This document shows, piece after piece, positions 48,426-58,249 of a stretch of DNA of 64,000 bases. The position numbers and the translations under genes are program-made. The notes below the pieces were generated by a model. That model saw only the letters and a program-made list of their open reading frames with translations, was not told the origin of the DNA and did no database searches. Source of the stretch: Pelomyxa schiedti (Eukaryota > Evosea > Pelobiontida > Pelomyxidae). The stretch covers positions 248,001 to 312,000 of the forward strand of contig JAHLWZ010000004.1 in assembly GCA_020536535.1 (NCBI GenBank). Reading direction: 5' to 3'. Within the stretch, counting starts at the first letter, position 1, and each line of letters opens with the position of its first letter.

Positions 48426-49039
48426 ATACTCAGTAGATACACGTTCCCAAACACGTTGTGCATCGTAGGGCTCACCAGAGGCCGCTGCAGATAAGCCAAC
48501 GCCAAAATCAAGTCCCTCTGCACAGGCCCCCCGTTATACACGGCGAGACCCCCCCAGCCGTTTTCCTCCAGCTCCCCAACGTCCCCGCCGCGGGCAGCCA
48601 CCACCTCCCCCAGCGTCTTGGCCCCGGCCCCGGCCCCGCCTTCCTCGTCGGGCTCCATGATGAACACCACGGTGCCCTCTTCCAGGTGCTCGCTGCCCGG
48701 CGCGGTGCGTGCCTCGGGAGAGACCTTGAGGACGTACTGCGTGGGCTCCTTGGGGGCCTCGGGCTTGTTGAGCACGATGCCCATGTGGCCGGCGGTGGCG
48801 GCGCCCTGGGCGGCGCCTGGCGTGGGCGGGCGCTGCAGGTGCTCGAGGTCCACGCCGCCGCCGGCGTTGAGGTGGGGCACGAGGGCGACGACGGACTGGG
48901 AGAACCGGGGGTCTCCGATGGACTGGGCCGCGATCAAGAACGACCCCTTGTTGTTGCTTGTTGCTTGTTCATGGGCATAGGTGGACGACAGTGCAACTGC
49001 TAAGGAGACACACAACACCGGAAAGTACACGCCCTGCAT
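47935..49039 (-). CDS. YqgE/AlgH (UPF0301/DUF179) family protein with signal peptide
   Basis: Starts at ATG 49039 with a hydrophobic N-terminus (MQGVYFPVLCVSLAVALSST). The family motif follows: GSFLIAAQSIGDPRFSQSVV, then GHMGIVLNKPEAP. Later come GGLAVYNGGPVQRDLILAL and, after an intron with a 65-nt poly(T) run, RIFSGYAGWAPGQLENEV, RGDWQAIQADESVIFARPL and LWTDLVQFSF. The stop is TAA at 47935. The bacterial family has no settled biochemical role. Eukaryotic copies are known in plants (plastid) and some protists. GC content is high in the first exon, unlike the flanks. The signal peptide suggests entry to the secretory pathway, or possibly an organelle signal. A 20-residue Gly/Ala insert (EEGGAGAGAK) is not typical. 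Confidence 0.85.
48360..48424. repeat. 65-nt homopolymeric poly(A) run
   Basis: Uninterrupted A on the plus strand, so poly(T) in an intron of the YqgE-like gene, close to its donor site. Shorter runs occur in many introns here (for example 4848-4877). Confidence 0.9.
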
Positions 49040-49262
49040 GACTCCGTTTCTTCGAATTTCCAGAGATGTACTTGACAGCCTGTGTGTCCTTGGCCGAGGG
49101 TGCCCCCAGATGGGAGGGAAACGTGGGCTTTGAAGACCAAATGGAGGGATCTTGTTGTGGGGTCTCCTCTTGTTCTCGGAATCGAGCACTCATTGCGTGA
49201 CATTTTGTTGGTTGTTTTGGGAGGGTAGTGTGGTGTAGACATCCAGTTTGAACGAGGGAAGT

Positions 49263-50921
49263 ATGGGACTCGTGATCGTGCTGGTGCTGGTGGCGTCGGC
49301 GCTGCTCGGCGTGCCGCGCGCCGCCGTCGGCCTCGTCGTCACGGGCGACGTGCGGGGCCAGTACTCCAACGCTAGCGCGTACGTGCGCACCCTGGCGTCC
49401 TTCGGCTGCGACGCCGGCGCCTCGCTCGACGTCGCGTGCGGGGGGGTGGAGCCCAGCGGCGTGCGCGCCAACGCGAGCTTATGGGTGTGCTCCAGGGACG
49501 GCTACGAGAGCATGCAGGCAATTTCCACCATCAGCTCTTTGTGTGGCTTTTCGGGGAAGGGATGCGAAATCAAAGGTGCCCACCACCACTTTTTATGCTA
49601 TTTGGGTTTGGTTGTTAAATCATCTTTTTGACTTTGTTTTTATTTGGTTTTTCTTCTCCCCTTTGTAGTCTTTTTTTGGCACTTAGCACCTACTTATTGA
49701 TATTTGTAGCACTTCCAATTGTGGGACAAACACACATGTTTGTGCAAATTACGGTCAGAGATCGCTATTATGTCATGTACACTATTGTGTGGTGTGAAAA
49801 TAATACAGCAACATCAACGTCATCTTCGGTATCTTCGTCTTCAGTTTCAAGTAGTGAAGCAGAGACCTACAGATCAGATTTCTCCATGACCTTCAATTAC
49901 ACATTTCTCAATCTGCCACCATGGCCACAGCTTTCCTTGGAAAATCAACCACTGCCAATCCGTACACTCTGCATTCTTTAACTCATATTTCGTACCATTC
50001 TAACCAATCTGTACCTCCTCACCAACACATTGAATTTAGTGAGTGCCATCAACTGCGTGTCAGCGTGGATAGCAAGCGCTCTTGTGTTTGGTCATGCGTT
50101 TTTAGTGCAGATGTGCAGATGGCGGCACAAGTATTAACCTCCAAGAAGTTTCAATCTAACTGTCATTTTAGCCATGCACCACCAATTGTGAGGTCATGCA
50201 TTCTTGTCTTCCTCGGGTGCTTGATTTGCAGTACTACTCTCGAGACTAGCTATTGGAACACCTTCTCATCCAGTGGTGCGATTTGATATTCTGATTTTAT
50301 TTAAGCCAATTGTTTATCACTTTAGGAGTTCCTATACCGGCTCTCATTTTATGTAAGAGTGCATTTGAGGTCATTCCACTTGTGGGATATGTCACCCTTT
50401 TGTTATACCTGGTGGGTCTAGCAAGCCCTGGCAGGAAAAAGTCAGAGAGCACTCAATTTTTATTTGGGTTTGCCCTATCAACCTGTGTAACAAATTCTCA
50501 TCCCCTTCCTAGACTTAGTTTACTACTTGGAACTTGTTTCATATTTTTTTCGTTTTACCAAGTCAATTACTACCGCTGGTGTGCCCTAACACACATCCTC
50601 ATTTTGACAATTTTGGGGATCCATCTACTAGCGAGTCTGAGAGCCACACCCCAAAGTTCATGTAATTACCCTCAAAATACAGGCAGAATCAACCTAACCC
50701 ACCACAAAATAGTGATTGTGTGGCATGATGTTGACCCGCACATCGTGAAATTATGCTCCCGCATTGGGCTTGTATACAGCAGCGTGTGTATTGTAGTGAA
50801 CATACTACCCATGGTTATGCCATGGTACCTCTCTTGGGCCAAGTTCTACCCGTTATGCCTACTAGGAGCCCTTGTGGTTTCCCATTTTGTACTGGCTCGT
50901 CCACCTTCCTGCAAAAGATAG
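49263..50921 (+). CDS. Multi-pass membrane protein with signal peptide and extracellular N-terminal domain, unrecognised
   Basis: Starts at ATG 49263 (MGLVIVLVLVASALLGVPRA), a signal peptide. A ~190-residue luminal or extracellular part with several Cys and N-glycosylation sites follows (VTGDVRGQYSNASAYVRTL, YYVMYTIVWCENNTAT). Around seven hydrophobic segments come next: NCVSAWIASALVFGHAFLVQ, SCILVFLGCLICSTTLETSY, VIPLVGYVTLLLYLVGLA, RLSLLLGTCFIFFSFYQ, THILILTILGIHLLASL, GLVYSSVCIVVNILPMVMPW, KFYPLCLLGALVVSHFVLA. The stop is TAG 50919-50921. Architecture resembles seven-TM proteins with a luminal N-domain (GPR180/TMEM145 or GPR107/108 type), but no signature motif convinced me. Introns near 49577 and 49957-50033 join in phase. 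Confidence 0.6.
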
Positions 50922-51070
50922 CAAGCACTGCACAAAACAAATCTTTCATTTGTATACAAATTAACACTCAAGTGTTGTTGGGGATACAAAAAAATGAAAT
51001 TGTTCTCAACAAATATCTCTTATCTCATAGCCCCTTATTTCCGTACAAATTACCACCAGCGAGAAAAAAA

Positions 51071-52301
51071 AATGGCGTCGGGTAAAAGGACAGCGAAGAA
51101 AGTGTCGGCCTCAGAAGGTACAAGCACCTCCAATATTTGGGTGACTTTTGCACTCTTTTACTGTTGTATTGGCAGCCGAAACAATAATCACGGACTACAT
51201 GGCGAAGGTTAAGAATTTTCCCTATCTTCAGAGTGCTTCCTTTCTTCTTTTATTGATGCATCGATATAGAACAATAGGCCGTTCAGTGCAAAACAAGTCT
51301 TCGAAAATCTTCATGGCTCTGTGGGAATGACACAAGGTTGGTTCTTCGACTTGTAGTAGCTGTTCCTAATTTTCTTGTAGTAACTAAAATTCTAAATGAT
51401 CTTGTATCGAGTGATGTTTTGTGCTGTAAAGACCAGAAATCCAAGGTACAACTACCATTTAAAAGAAAACAAAACGGTACTGGACTGGACTACGATACTA
51501 TACACATGTATTTAGAACAGTACTAACTCCCAAAACATTATCATAGCTCTATTGGTTCAATCAGGTCAGTTTCACAAGTATTCCTGATTTGCGGTGTTCA
51601 ATCTCCCTTAGAGTAATATCGAAGAAGAGGAAAGCAATACAACTACAACATCAGCGGCACCTGTGGATATTGAAAGCTTGAACGCCCAAATTACAACTCT
51701 TTCCGAACAAGTCCGACACCTGGAACATGGTTTATTTTTATTGTCGCTAGAGAATCAGAATAATATAGTTCCTTTGTTTATCCTAGCCTAGAAAATGCTT
51801 CCCTTCGTGCTCAACCACCTGACAAAGAAGTACCAGGGCTTATTGAAAAGCTGCAAGCCGAGGTTTCTTTTCCTCAAGAAATACATGCCGTACTTACATA
51901 AAGAATTATCTTCCAACAACCAGAATGCGGATATGGAAGCAAGGCTCGATGTAATCAAATCCTCTGGGGCAAACCCCGAGGCTAAAACAAAGGCAGAAGT
52001 GCGATATGCCAAAATGGAAGTGCGTGCCTCCATTGTTACTAATACCGTAAACAAAAATACCCACAGGCCGCTTATAAAAAACGGAAGAAACTGTGCAATG
52101 AGGCAATATCTCTGATAGTCGAAGGCACAGGAAAGGCTAAAAAAAAGCTCATAGTGTGTATTCCTCATCGATACCTTATTAGTTGTCAATGAACCTAATC
52201 CTCTCAAGGATGATATGGGAATCGACACTGATGAGTCTGCTGGGTTTTCCTACGAACCCCAAGGAATAGTGAGGGACACGAAGAGGGCAAGAAAACTGTG
52301 A
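51071..52301 (+). CDS. PSMC3IP: HOP2/PSMC3IP-like meiotic recombination protein
   Basis: Starts at ATG 51071 (MASGKRTAKKVSASEG). The winged-helix domain has ITDYMAK and NRPFSAKQVFENLHGSVGMT, then VTKILNDLVSSDVL. A leucine-zipper coiled coil follows (DIESLNAQITTLSEQVRHLE, GLIEKLQAEVSALEEKL-like). The C-terminal domain has YKKRKKLCNEAISLIVEGTG, then GIDTDESAGFSYEP. TGA is at 52299-52301. HOP2 acts with MND1 to promote DMC1/RAD51 strand invasion in meiosis, in the nucleus. Length (~215 residues) and domain order match the family. At least seven introns split the gene. Its presence implies meiotic machinery in this lineage. MND1 and DMC1 are not in the window. Confidence 0.88.
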
Positions 52302-52370
52302 TTTTTCTTTTGTCATTTGTCTTTTTTTTTCCATACAGTGTGTAGTACACTTTAACAAGGTCAAGTTTAC

Positions 52371-53956
52371 TTAAGAGGATGATGCTGTGGTAGGTGGTGG
52401 TGATTGGCTTGGGTCCACAATAGAGGGTGTGTGATTTCTTACATGAACCTTGGTAGGGTCGTAAGTAAGTTGAAAAGGTTCTAAAGTCAAAATAGTACCT
52501 GCAAAAGAATGTTAATCTCATCTGCTCGTGACACAAAGGCCCAGGGGCCACCGTTCTTAAGGTGAGCAACTTTAGCGTCACGGAATGTAGTTGTCTCTTC
52601 AGGAAGCGCTTGAACTACATTGTAGGAGTCGTCAGGAACCTGTAAATGAATTAGTGTTGATCCTGGTTGCGTTGCTCGATTCCGTACAGTAATAAGAGTG
52701 ACAAGTTCAACAGGGGGATACTTCGGAATAAAGTGTGTTGAATAATTTAAAGTCATCTGCCCTGCAATTTCATTGCGATCCAATTTCTCTAACTAAAAGG
52801 AAAAGTTATATCAGGTCTATAATAGGTAACATAAAAGGAATAAAACTACAAAGGATAGGGAGGTTGCTCACGCCATCTACAGCCAGGTCTATGGAGTCTG
52901 CAATTCCGGCCTCAAAGACACCGTCAGGCATTTTACTCAGAACAATCCTCTTCAGTAAAAAGTCCGGCATAAAGGAGTACCTTATGGAGGTTAGTTGGAA
53001 CAAAAAAATGGTTGCAGCTGTACGTTTTTGAAGCCGAAGAAGCAAAAATTGCATTGGAAGTGAAGGTGTTGCAGAGCACCATAGAGGCAACTTTCATAGG
53101 GTGGTATTCCCAAAAGATCTGCGCCAAAAAGCCTCCCAAACCAACCCCAAACAAGTGACACTTCAACATGTGAGTTGGGCACAATAATCAAAGAAAAGAA
53201 ACCCGTGGAACAGCTATCTTATCCAATACATAGTCCAGACCATCTGCCCAGTCTCTATGCGTGCTATAGTATGGAGCTTGAACCTGAAGAAAGACTTAGT
53301 TTCCAATAAATGAATGAATAAATTGAAACAGGAACCATACAGCAATGACCCTAATGCCACGCGCTGAGAGTCGCAAAATTTGGCGGAAAAACAGCTGAAG
53401 TGAAATATCAGTTTAAAGCACTTTGTGAGAGGTGTACATCGGCAGTTCCACCCAAAGGTGCTAAGCAGACCAAAGGAATTATACTGATGCCATTAAGATC
53501 TCTTGGCCCATGATCGAAGTATTTCCATGTGCGTTCGTATCCTCCACCAGTCCCAGTGAGATGGTCCACAACTACCTACACTGTGGGTGCAGTATTTGTT
53601 TTATTTTGTGGTTTGTATGTTGGTGCTCTCAGTTACATATTTATAAGGCAAGCCCAATGACACGAGAAGAAAAGAAGCCAGACCTTGTGCATTGCCACCC
53701 AAGATCTGAAGTTCCTCCACTCTGGGTCCTCTAAAATCGACCGCGCCGCTGCCGCCGCAGCCCTCGCTCGTGATTCTTGAGCTGACACAGAAGAAGATGC
53801 CGTCGTGGTGCTAGATTCCGTTGTCGCTGCGGCACTCGTTGTTGTAGCACTAGTTGTAGGTGTCGTCGTAGCTGTTGCTGGTGTTGTGGAACTGGTTGCC
53901 GTTGCAGCCGGCGCACTTGTCACCGGTTTGTCCTCTGGATCTACAGCGGTCAGCAT
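52371..53956 (-). CDS. SPG21: Maspardin (SPG21)-like alpha/beta-hydrolase-fold protein
   Basis: Starts at ATG 53956 (MLTAVDPEDKPVTS...). An Ala/Thr/Ser-rich N-terminal extension (~90 residues) precedes EDPEWRNFRSWVA. The fold includes RGIRVIAVQAPYYSTHRDW, VHLFGVGLGGFLAQIFWEY, MVLCNTFTSNAIF, YSFMPDFLLKRIVLSKMP and TLITVRNRATQPG-type C-terminal segments. VAHLKNGGPWAFVSRADEIN aligns with maspardin's C-terminal AHLKTGG region. The end is SPPPTTASSS, stop at 52371. Maspardin acts in endosomal/trans-Golgi trafficking and binds CD4 in animals. The nucleophile elbow reads G-V-G-L-G, where maspardin has G-A-S-L-G. The usual serine is absent, so hydrolase activity is doubtful. Convergent with HOP2, 69 bp apart. 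Confidence 0.85.
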
Positions 53957-54565
53957 TTTTGTTGGCGTTTACTTTTCTTTTTTATACAGTTCTGCAAAAC
54001 AGATGGTAAACCCGGCTACTCCTGCACTTTTTTGGCAAACAACTAGAAGCTCCAAGAAAAGTGGAGTTGTTTTGGGTGATTGTACAACAAGTTTTTTTGT
54101 TTATTCACAAGGCTGCCTTAGTACAAGGCTGGAAGGGACTGGGTCTTTATTGTTGTTTTGGGGGTTGGAGGCGGAGGAGGGGGAATGTAAGTTGGTTGTT
54201 GTGTTGCTGCGTATTTTCGGCCTAAGAAACTTTCTGGTATATCTTCATTTGCGTGGTATCTGTTTGGGAAGGGGTATGCTTAGAATCATCATGAAAAAAA
54301 AAATAGGGTGTATGAGCGTGAACCACCACAAACACAACACAAAAGGGTGTTCAAATTGCTGGCATGTGGCTGACTTCTTGTAAGTGATGAGGCTTGTGTG
54401 GCTCTAGCTGAATGGCTCGCTGTGTTTATTATCTAATGTATACTTTTGCTACTTTGACTGAGGCAATCAGGCATGACATGTGTGAGCATGTTGTGACTCC
54501 CGTGCAGTGATTGGTTGATGCAATGTGACACGCAGAGTGACTTAATTTTACACTTGAGAGAGCTT
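53957..54565. other. Intergenic region upstream of the maspardin gene
   Basis: 609 bp between two minus-strand genes. G/T-rich on the plus strand, with a run of A near 54294-54303. Minus-strand open frames downstream of the USP stop (54433-54566) could be 3' UTR. No gene recognised. Confidence 0.4.
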
Positions 54566-55951
54566 TTACCTGTTTGGGAAAGAGGGATTGTAAGAGTATG
54601 AGTAATAGTCATGGTACGGGTGGAAGAGGTTGGAAATTTGATGGCGGAAGATGTTGCCATTGCTGTATTGCTTGTACTGTTGCTTTGTGGTACTCTGCAT
54701 TGGTCCCCGAGAAGGTTTTGCCGACTCTCTGTAATCGGGATTTTTCGCGAGGTCAAAAACCCACTGCGGCAGTTTCCCGAAAGCCGATGGAGACGTTGTA
54801 GTACCAGAATCAGGTTCAGTTTTTGTTTCGGAAGTAGAGATGGATGTCAGAGATTCCGATGGAGCTGCTCTGTAGACAACCAAGGCCGGTATCCCACCAG
54901 CCTCAATCACTCTACCCAGTTGGTCACTCTCGAAATTCTGGGTGTGAATATCACGATTAAAACGAAAAGTGAAACAGAGGATCACTGACCTCGGCTACAC
55001 TGTCGTTGAAGTGACCTAGGCCAGCGACCCAAGCTTCATAGTGCCCCGCCAGGTGCGAGGCTAGGCTATGAATGGTATATTTTTGCCCGCCAAATATCAT
55101 GCTGTCAGGCAGATTCAGTGCAGGTTGTGTTGATGAGGCACCTGTATATCCATGTAAGTAAAATGTGGGATGTCTAAGAGACACACATACCGGGAATACA
55201 GAAGAAAATACTCCGAGGATTCCGCAAACGTGGCGTTTCTTTACGTCCACAGCTAGTGCAACGAAGCGGATCCAACTCGGCAGCAACCCTTTCTAGGTCA
55301 CAGAGGGGTCTCCTACCATCGTCGAATCTGTTGGAGATATCGTGAGGAGACGGGAACCACAAAAGAGAATATCAGTAACATACGAAGTAATAGGAACCGC
55401 TGGAACACAAATGGGATTTCCAAGTTGATTGGTCCCACAGGATCCACACGTCCAATTAGAGTCAGTAATCAAGAAATAATCTCGAACGATTTCGGGTGGT
55501 AGGCTATCGAGGAGGAGGTACTGTGAAGACATTACCACTGTGAGAATCCGTAAGGAAAAAGTACCAGCGCTTCTGCGATATCTGCTGGGTGGTTCTCTCG
55601 GAACTCAAAGTTGTGAGTGCTCAACACAGCGCGCAACGCGCTCATATCGATGAAATCCAAGTCAGTATGGTAGTAAAGACTTATTGCTGCCTGTGTTTTT
55701 TCGACACGATGAGGAAAAAAAAGGGACGAGGAGAAAAGGGGAAAAAAAAAAAAACCACCAACCTTGAGGGCGCAAAACACGCATGTCTCGGTACCAGAGC
55801 AAACGCCCTTGTGCTGTGCGACTTCGATAGCCTCAACGAGACCGGGAACGTGAAACAACAACTGGATGACGGAGTTGAGGTAGCAAGTCTGATTGGCGTT
55901 GCAAATTCCGCGCCCAAACAAATGTCGTGGCGATTTCGGTACGCTTGTCAT
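54566..55951 (-). CDS. USP-type ubiquitin carboxyl-terminal hydrolase
   Basis: Start set at ATG 55951 (MTSVPKSPRHLFGRG). The Cys box reads GICNANQTCYLNSVIQLLFH, with oxyanion Asn and catalytic Cys present. GTETCVFCALK and FEFRENHPADIAEAL follow, as in the USP53/54 and plant UBP group. Zinc-binding CxxC pairs are WTCGSCGTNQ and LRCTSCGRKE. The His box is YTIHSLASHLAGHYEAWVAG, and GIPALVVYRAAP closes the fold. A ~90-residue Ser/Thr/Tyr-rich tail ends at TAA 54566. The enzyme should cleave ubiquitin conjugates in the cytosol or nucleus. USP53/54 were long thought inactive, but here Cys and His are both present. An upstream in-frame exon is possible near 56100. Substrate unknown. Confidence 0.82.
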
Positions 55952-56431
55952 GTTCGTATGTTTTCGGGTTTTTCGATTGCGAGGGCAGGTTTTTATTTTT
56001 TGTTTTGTGTTTCTCAAGGCCCTTCGCTTTTAAATTAAATTTAGCTCGAAAACTCTCAAGTTGCAACTTCGGCTTAGAGTAACCGGCACCCCAAGTTAAA
56101 AAGGACATTAAGTCCGGTCCGATCTACTGTCGAAGAGTTTTCGCACCATTTCCTCGGTCAAGGCCTTGTTTCCCAGTCACCTCCAAAAAACACCCCAGAG
56201 TTCGGTGGTGTGGCCGTGGTTGTTCAGGGATGTTAGTATGTAAACTTGGCTCAGTCAATTCCGTGTACTGGTGGACTCTGGTGCCATTATTGGCTCCCCG
56301 CCTCTTGTTTTCTTCCCGCGGTTAAGTGCTCCTCCGGTCGAAAAATCTACCGACCGGAGGAGCACTTAAACGCCGGAAGAAAACAAGAGGAAGTATAATA
56401 AAAAAGTACATACCAAAACATCGCCAACCGA
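55952..56431. other. Divergent intergenic region with a strong hairpin
   Basis: Lies between the USP start (-) and the next gene (+). It contains the 40-bp inverted repeat at 56301-56390 described separately. No RNA gene recognised. Confidence 0.45.
56301..56390. repeat. Near-perfect 40-bp inverted repeat with 10-nt loop
   Basis: Left arm 56301-56340 and right arm 56351-56390 pair at 38 of 40 positions, with a loop of AAAAATCTAC. The tip of the stem is CTCCTCCGGTCG-type and GC-rich. It ends 41 bp before the next start codon. It could be a foldback transposon remnant, a structured 5' UTR or a terminator-like element. Confidence 0.85.
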
Positions 56432-57213
56432 AATGCCGAGGGAAGTTCCATTAACAACAACGACGACAACAACAACACAACCTACAGAAGGCAAGAAGAA
56501 ACGCAAAAGGTTTGCCCTTTTCCTTGCGTCGACAACACCTAATTGTGTTTTTTTTCCCCCAGGACCCGAAAGACTAAAAGTCATCGCGCACCTAGTATTA
56601 CAACGCAGATGAAGTGGGTAGGATGTGAGCGTTTCAACAGTCCCGTGACGGCTAAAGTCGCCTCCAACTGGAAGGAGTATTTGAAGACTCCGGACGACGT
56701 ACTTTGTAATGCCGGGGTTGAGAAGGAGCCCCCAAGAAAGGATGAAATTTTCACCACATACTATGCGCTCCCAGATGGTGGGATGAATACCTTCGCTTTC
56801 AGCGCAGCCCCAAACCCTGGTGTTCCACAGCTTCCCGTTCCTACTGGCTTCTTGGAAATTTGGGGTTTCTCTTCTTTCTTCATTTCTTATGGACTTATGT
56901 ATGAGTTTAGTTACAAACGAAGGGAACACTGGACAGCTCTGTCTCGGGAATATAGGGAGACGCAATGACAAGCCAGTGTATGATGGTCCTTTGAGGTTAA
57001 GAGTTTTCATCAAAATTTCAGAAGAGGAGGGTATTTTGACGCCACTGGTGATTTGTATGTTTGTTGTTAGGCTAGATTCATTTCTGATCCAACCTCCTAG
57101 ATACAGCACCAGGGTCTGGTACCAAGAGTACCAAGATAACACCCAGCAGCGGTCCATCTGTGATATCGCCGCGGAGCCGGGTCGCCCTGCCCCCACCCCT
57201 CCCAGTCCTAGTT
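56432..57213 (+). CDS. Unrecognised basic, probably nuclear protein
   Basis: Starts at ATG 56432 (MPREVPLTTTTTTTT), then TEGKKKRKR joined by an intron to TRKTKSHRAPSITTQMKWVG. The exon 2 part reads ERFNSPVTAKVASNWKEYL and CNAGVEKEPPRKDEIFTTYY. A later segment reads NDKPVYDGPLRLRVFIKIS and TRVWYQEYQDNTQQ. It ends SPS at TAA 57211-57213, or at 57366 if an intron removes 57157-57203. The Lys/Arg cluster resembles a nuclear localisation signal. I considered an NDT80/MYRF-type DNA-binding domain, but saw no convincing motif. Exon joins between 56780 and 56970 are uncertain. Confidence 0.45.
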
Positions 57214-57710
57214 AATAATGCACAAGCAGCCGTGAACCAAGAGCTTCCTCGGAGTCAGCAACAACCTCAATATGCCCTTGAGGGAGTCCCGGAAGCGTTC
57301 TTGGTTAATGACCTTATGCCGCTCACCAACGGGGACTCATGTGCCTCCGTTTTCCCCAACTGGTAAGGGAACTGAGTTCATCACCTCTGATTAGCAACCA
57401 CAAAACACAGTAACACCAAAAAAACCAAACTGTATGAAGTAACAAAGATTAAGTGTTGCCCTTTTTGTTCTATTTACCGCCCTCAAATTTGGGACTCACA
57501 CCAAAAACATCAAAATCGGCGAAAAACGCGAGTTTCTCCATGCCCTGTGGAGGGAAAAATCTGGGTGCTGGGCTGCAACCTGGGCCAAACAACAGCCGAT
57601 GATATCCCCCTGGTTTGGTTGCGTCTGTGTCTGCTGCAAGGGAGAAATGAATTTTTTACTTGAAAAAGACCCTGGGTTCTTTGGCTTCCCCCTGGAAGAA
57701 AAAAAAAGAA

Positions 57711-57747
57711 AAAAGGTTCCGGGTCCGGGTTTTTTTCTTGGAAAACC
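57711..57747 (+). repeat. Inverted repeat element, left copy
   Basis: A-rich start, then TTCCGGGTCCGGG, a T run and CTTGGAAAACC. It matches the reverse complement of 58102-58139 with about three differences. Looser similarity extends inward into GT-rich flanks, as in diverged terminal inverted repeats. Confidence 0.65.
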
Positions 57748-58101
57748 AGCTGGAAGTGGTGGAGGCTGCTTGGTTAATGAGGTTGTGGGGGAAGCACAAC
57801 AGCTTAGTTTGATTGGCAATAAGGTGTAGACTGGTGCCAGCTATGACATGTGGCATTTGATGTGGTATTTTGGGTCAAAAACAAGTGAGTGACCGCTCTT
57901 GGGTCACAGTCCACTTGTTCTTGTAAATACAACATTAGTTTTCACCAAGGAGATGTTTTTTCTTGATTCTTTGGGTGGTAGGGGACCTCAGCAACAACAA
58001 GTTTTTTTTTTTCTTTGTGCAAACAATGTCTTGGTGTTTGCTTGTTGAAATATAACAAAACCAACCTTGTTTCAACCAGCCAACCACAACACCACACCAG
58101 A

Positions 58102-58139
58102 GGTTTTCTAAGAAAAAAAACCGGACCCGGAACTTTTTT
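58102..58139 (-). repeat. Inverted repeat element, right copy
   Basis: Reverse-complement partner of 57711-57747. A partial second GGACCC unit follows at 58141-58150. The pair encloses about 350 bp. Confidence 0.65.
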
Positions 58140-58249
58140 ACCCGGACCCAGAAAAACCCTGTGTGAGTCCCAAAATTCCAAACACTTCGGTCGTGAAACC
58201 TGCTTCGTGCCCTTGATCAAGATGAGAAAAATAACCGTTTCCGGTTTTG

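Larger units (their letters stand above)
57214..58249. other. Intergenic region with inverted repeats
   Basis: About 1 kb without a recognisable gene. It holds two oppositely oriented ~37-bp elements (57711-57747 and 58102-58139) and several A/T runs. A possible alternative last exon of the preceding gene (to 57366) falls here. Confidence 0.5.

Noticed and set aside
48458-49003. Plus-strand open frame in the YqgE region
   Set aside because: Antisense of a GC-rich exon whose minus-strand translation has clear family motifs.
49190-49471. Minus-strand open frame near the YqgE start
   Set aside because: Overlaps the signal-peptide exon of the plus-strand membrane protein and lacks a recognisable product.
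56366-57196. 276-codon minus-strand open frame
   Set aside because: It is antisense to the exons of the plus-strand gene at 56432, has no family motif, and its start is not supported.
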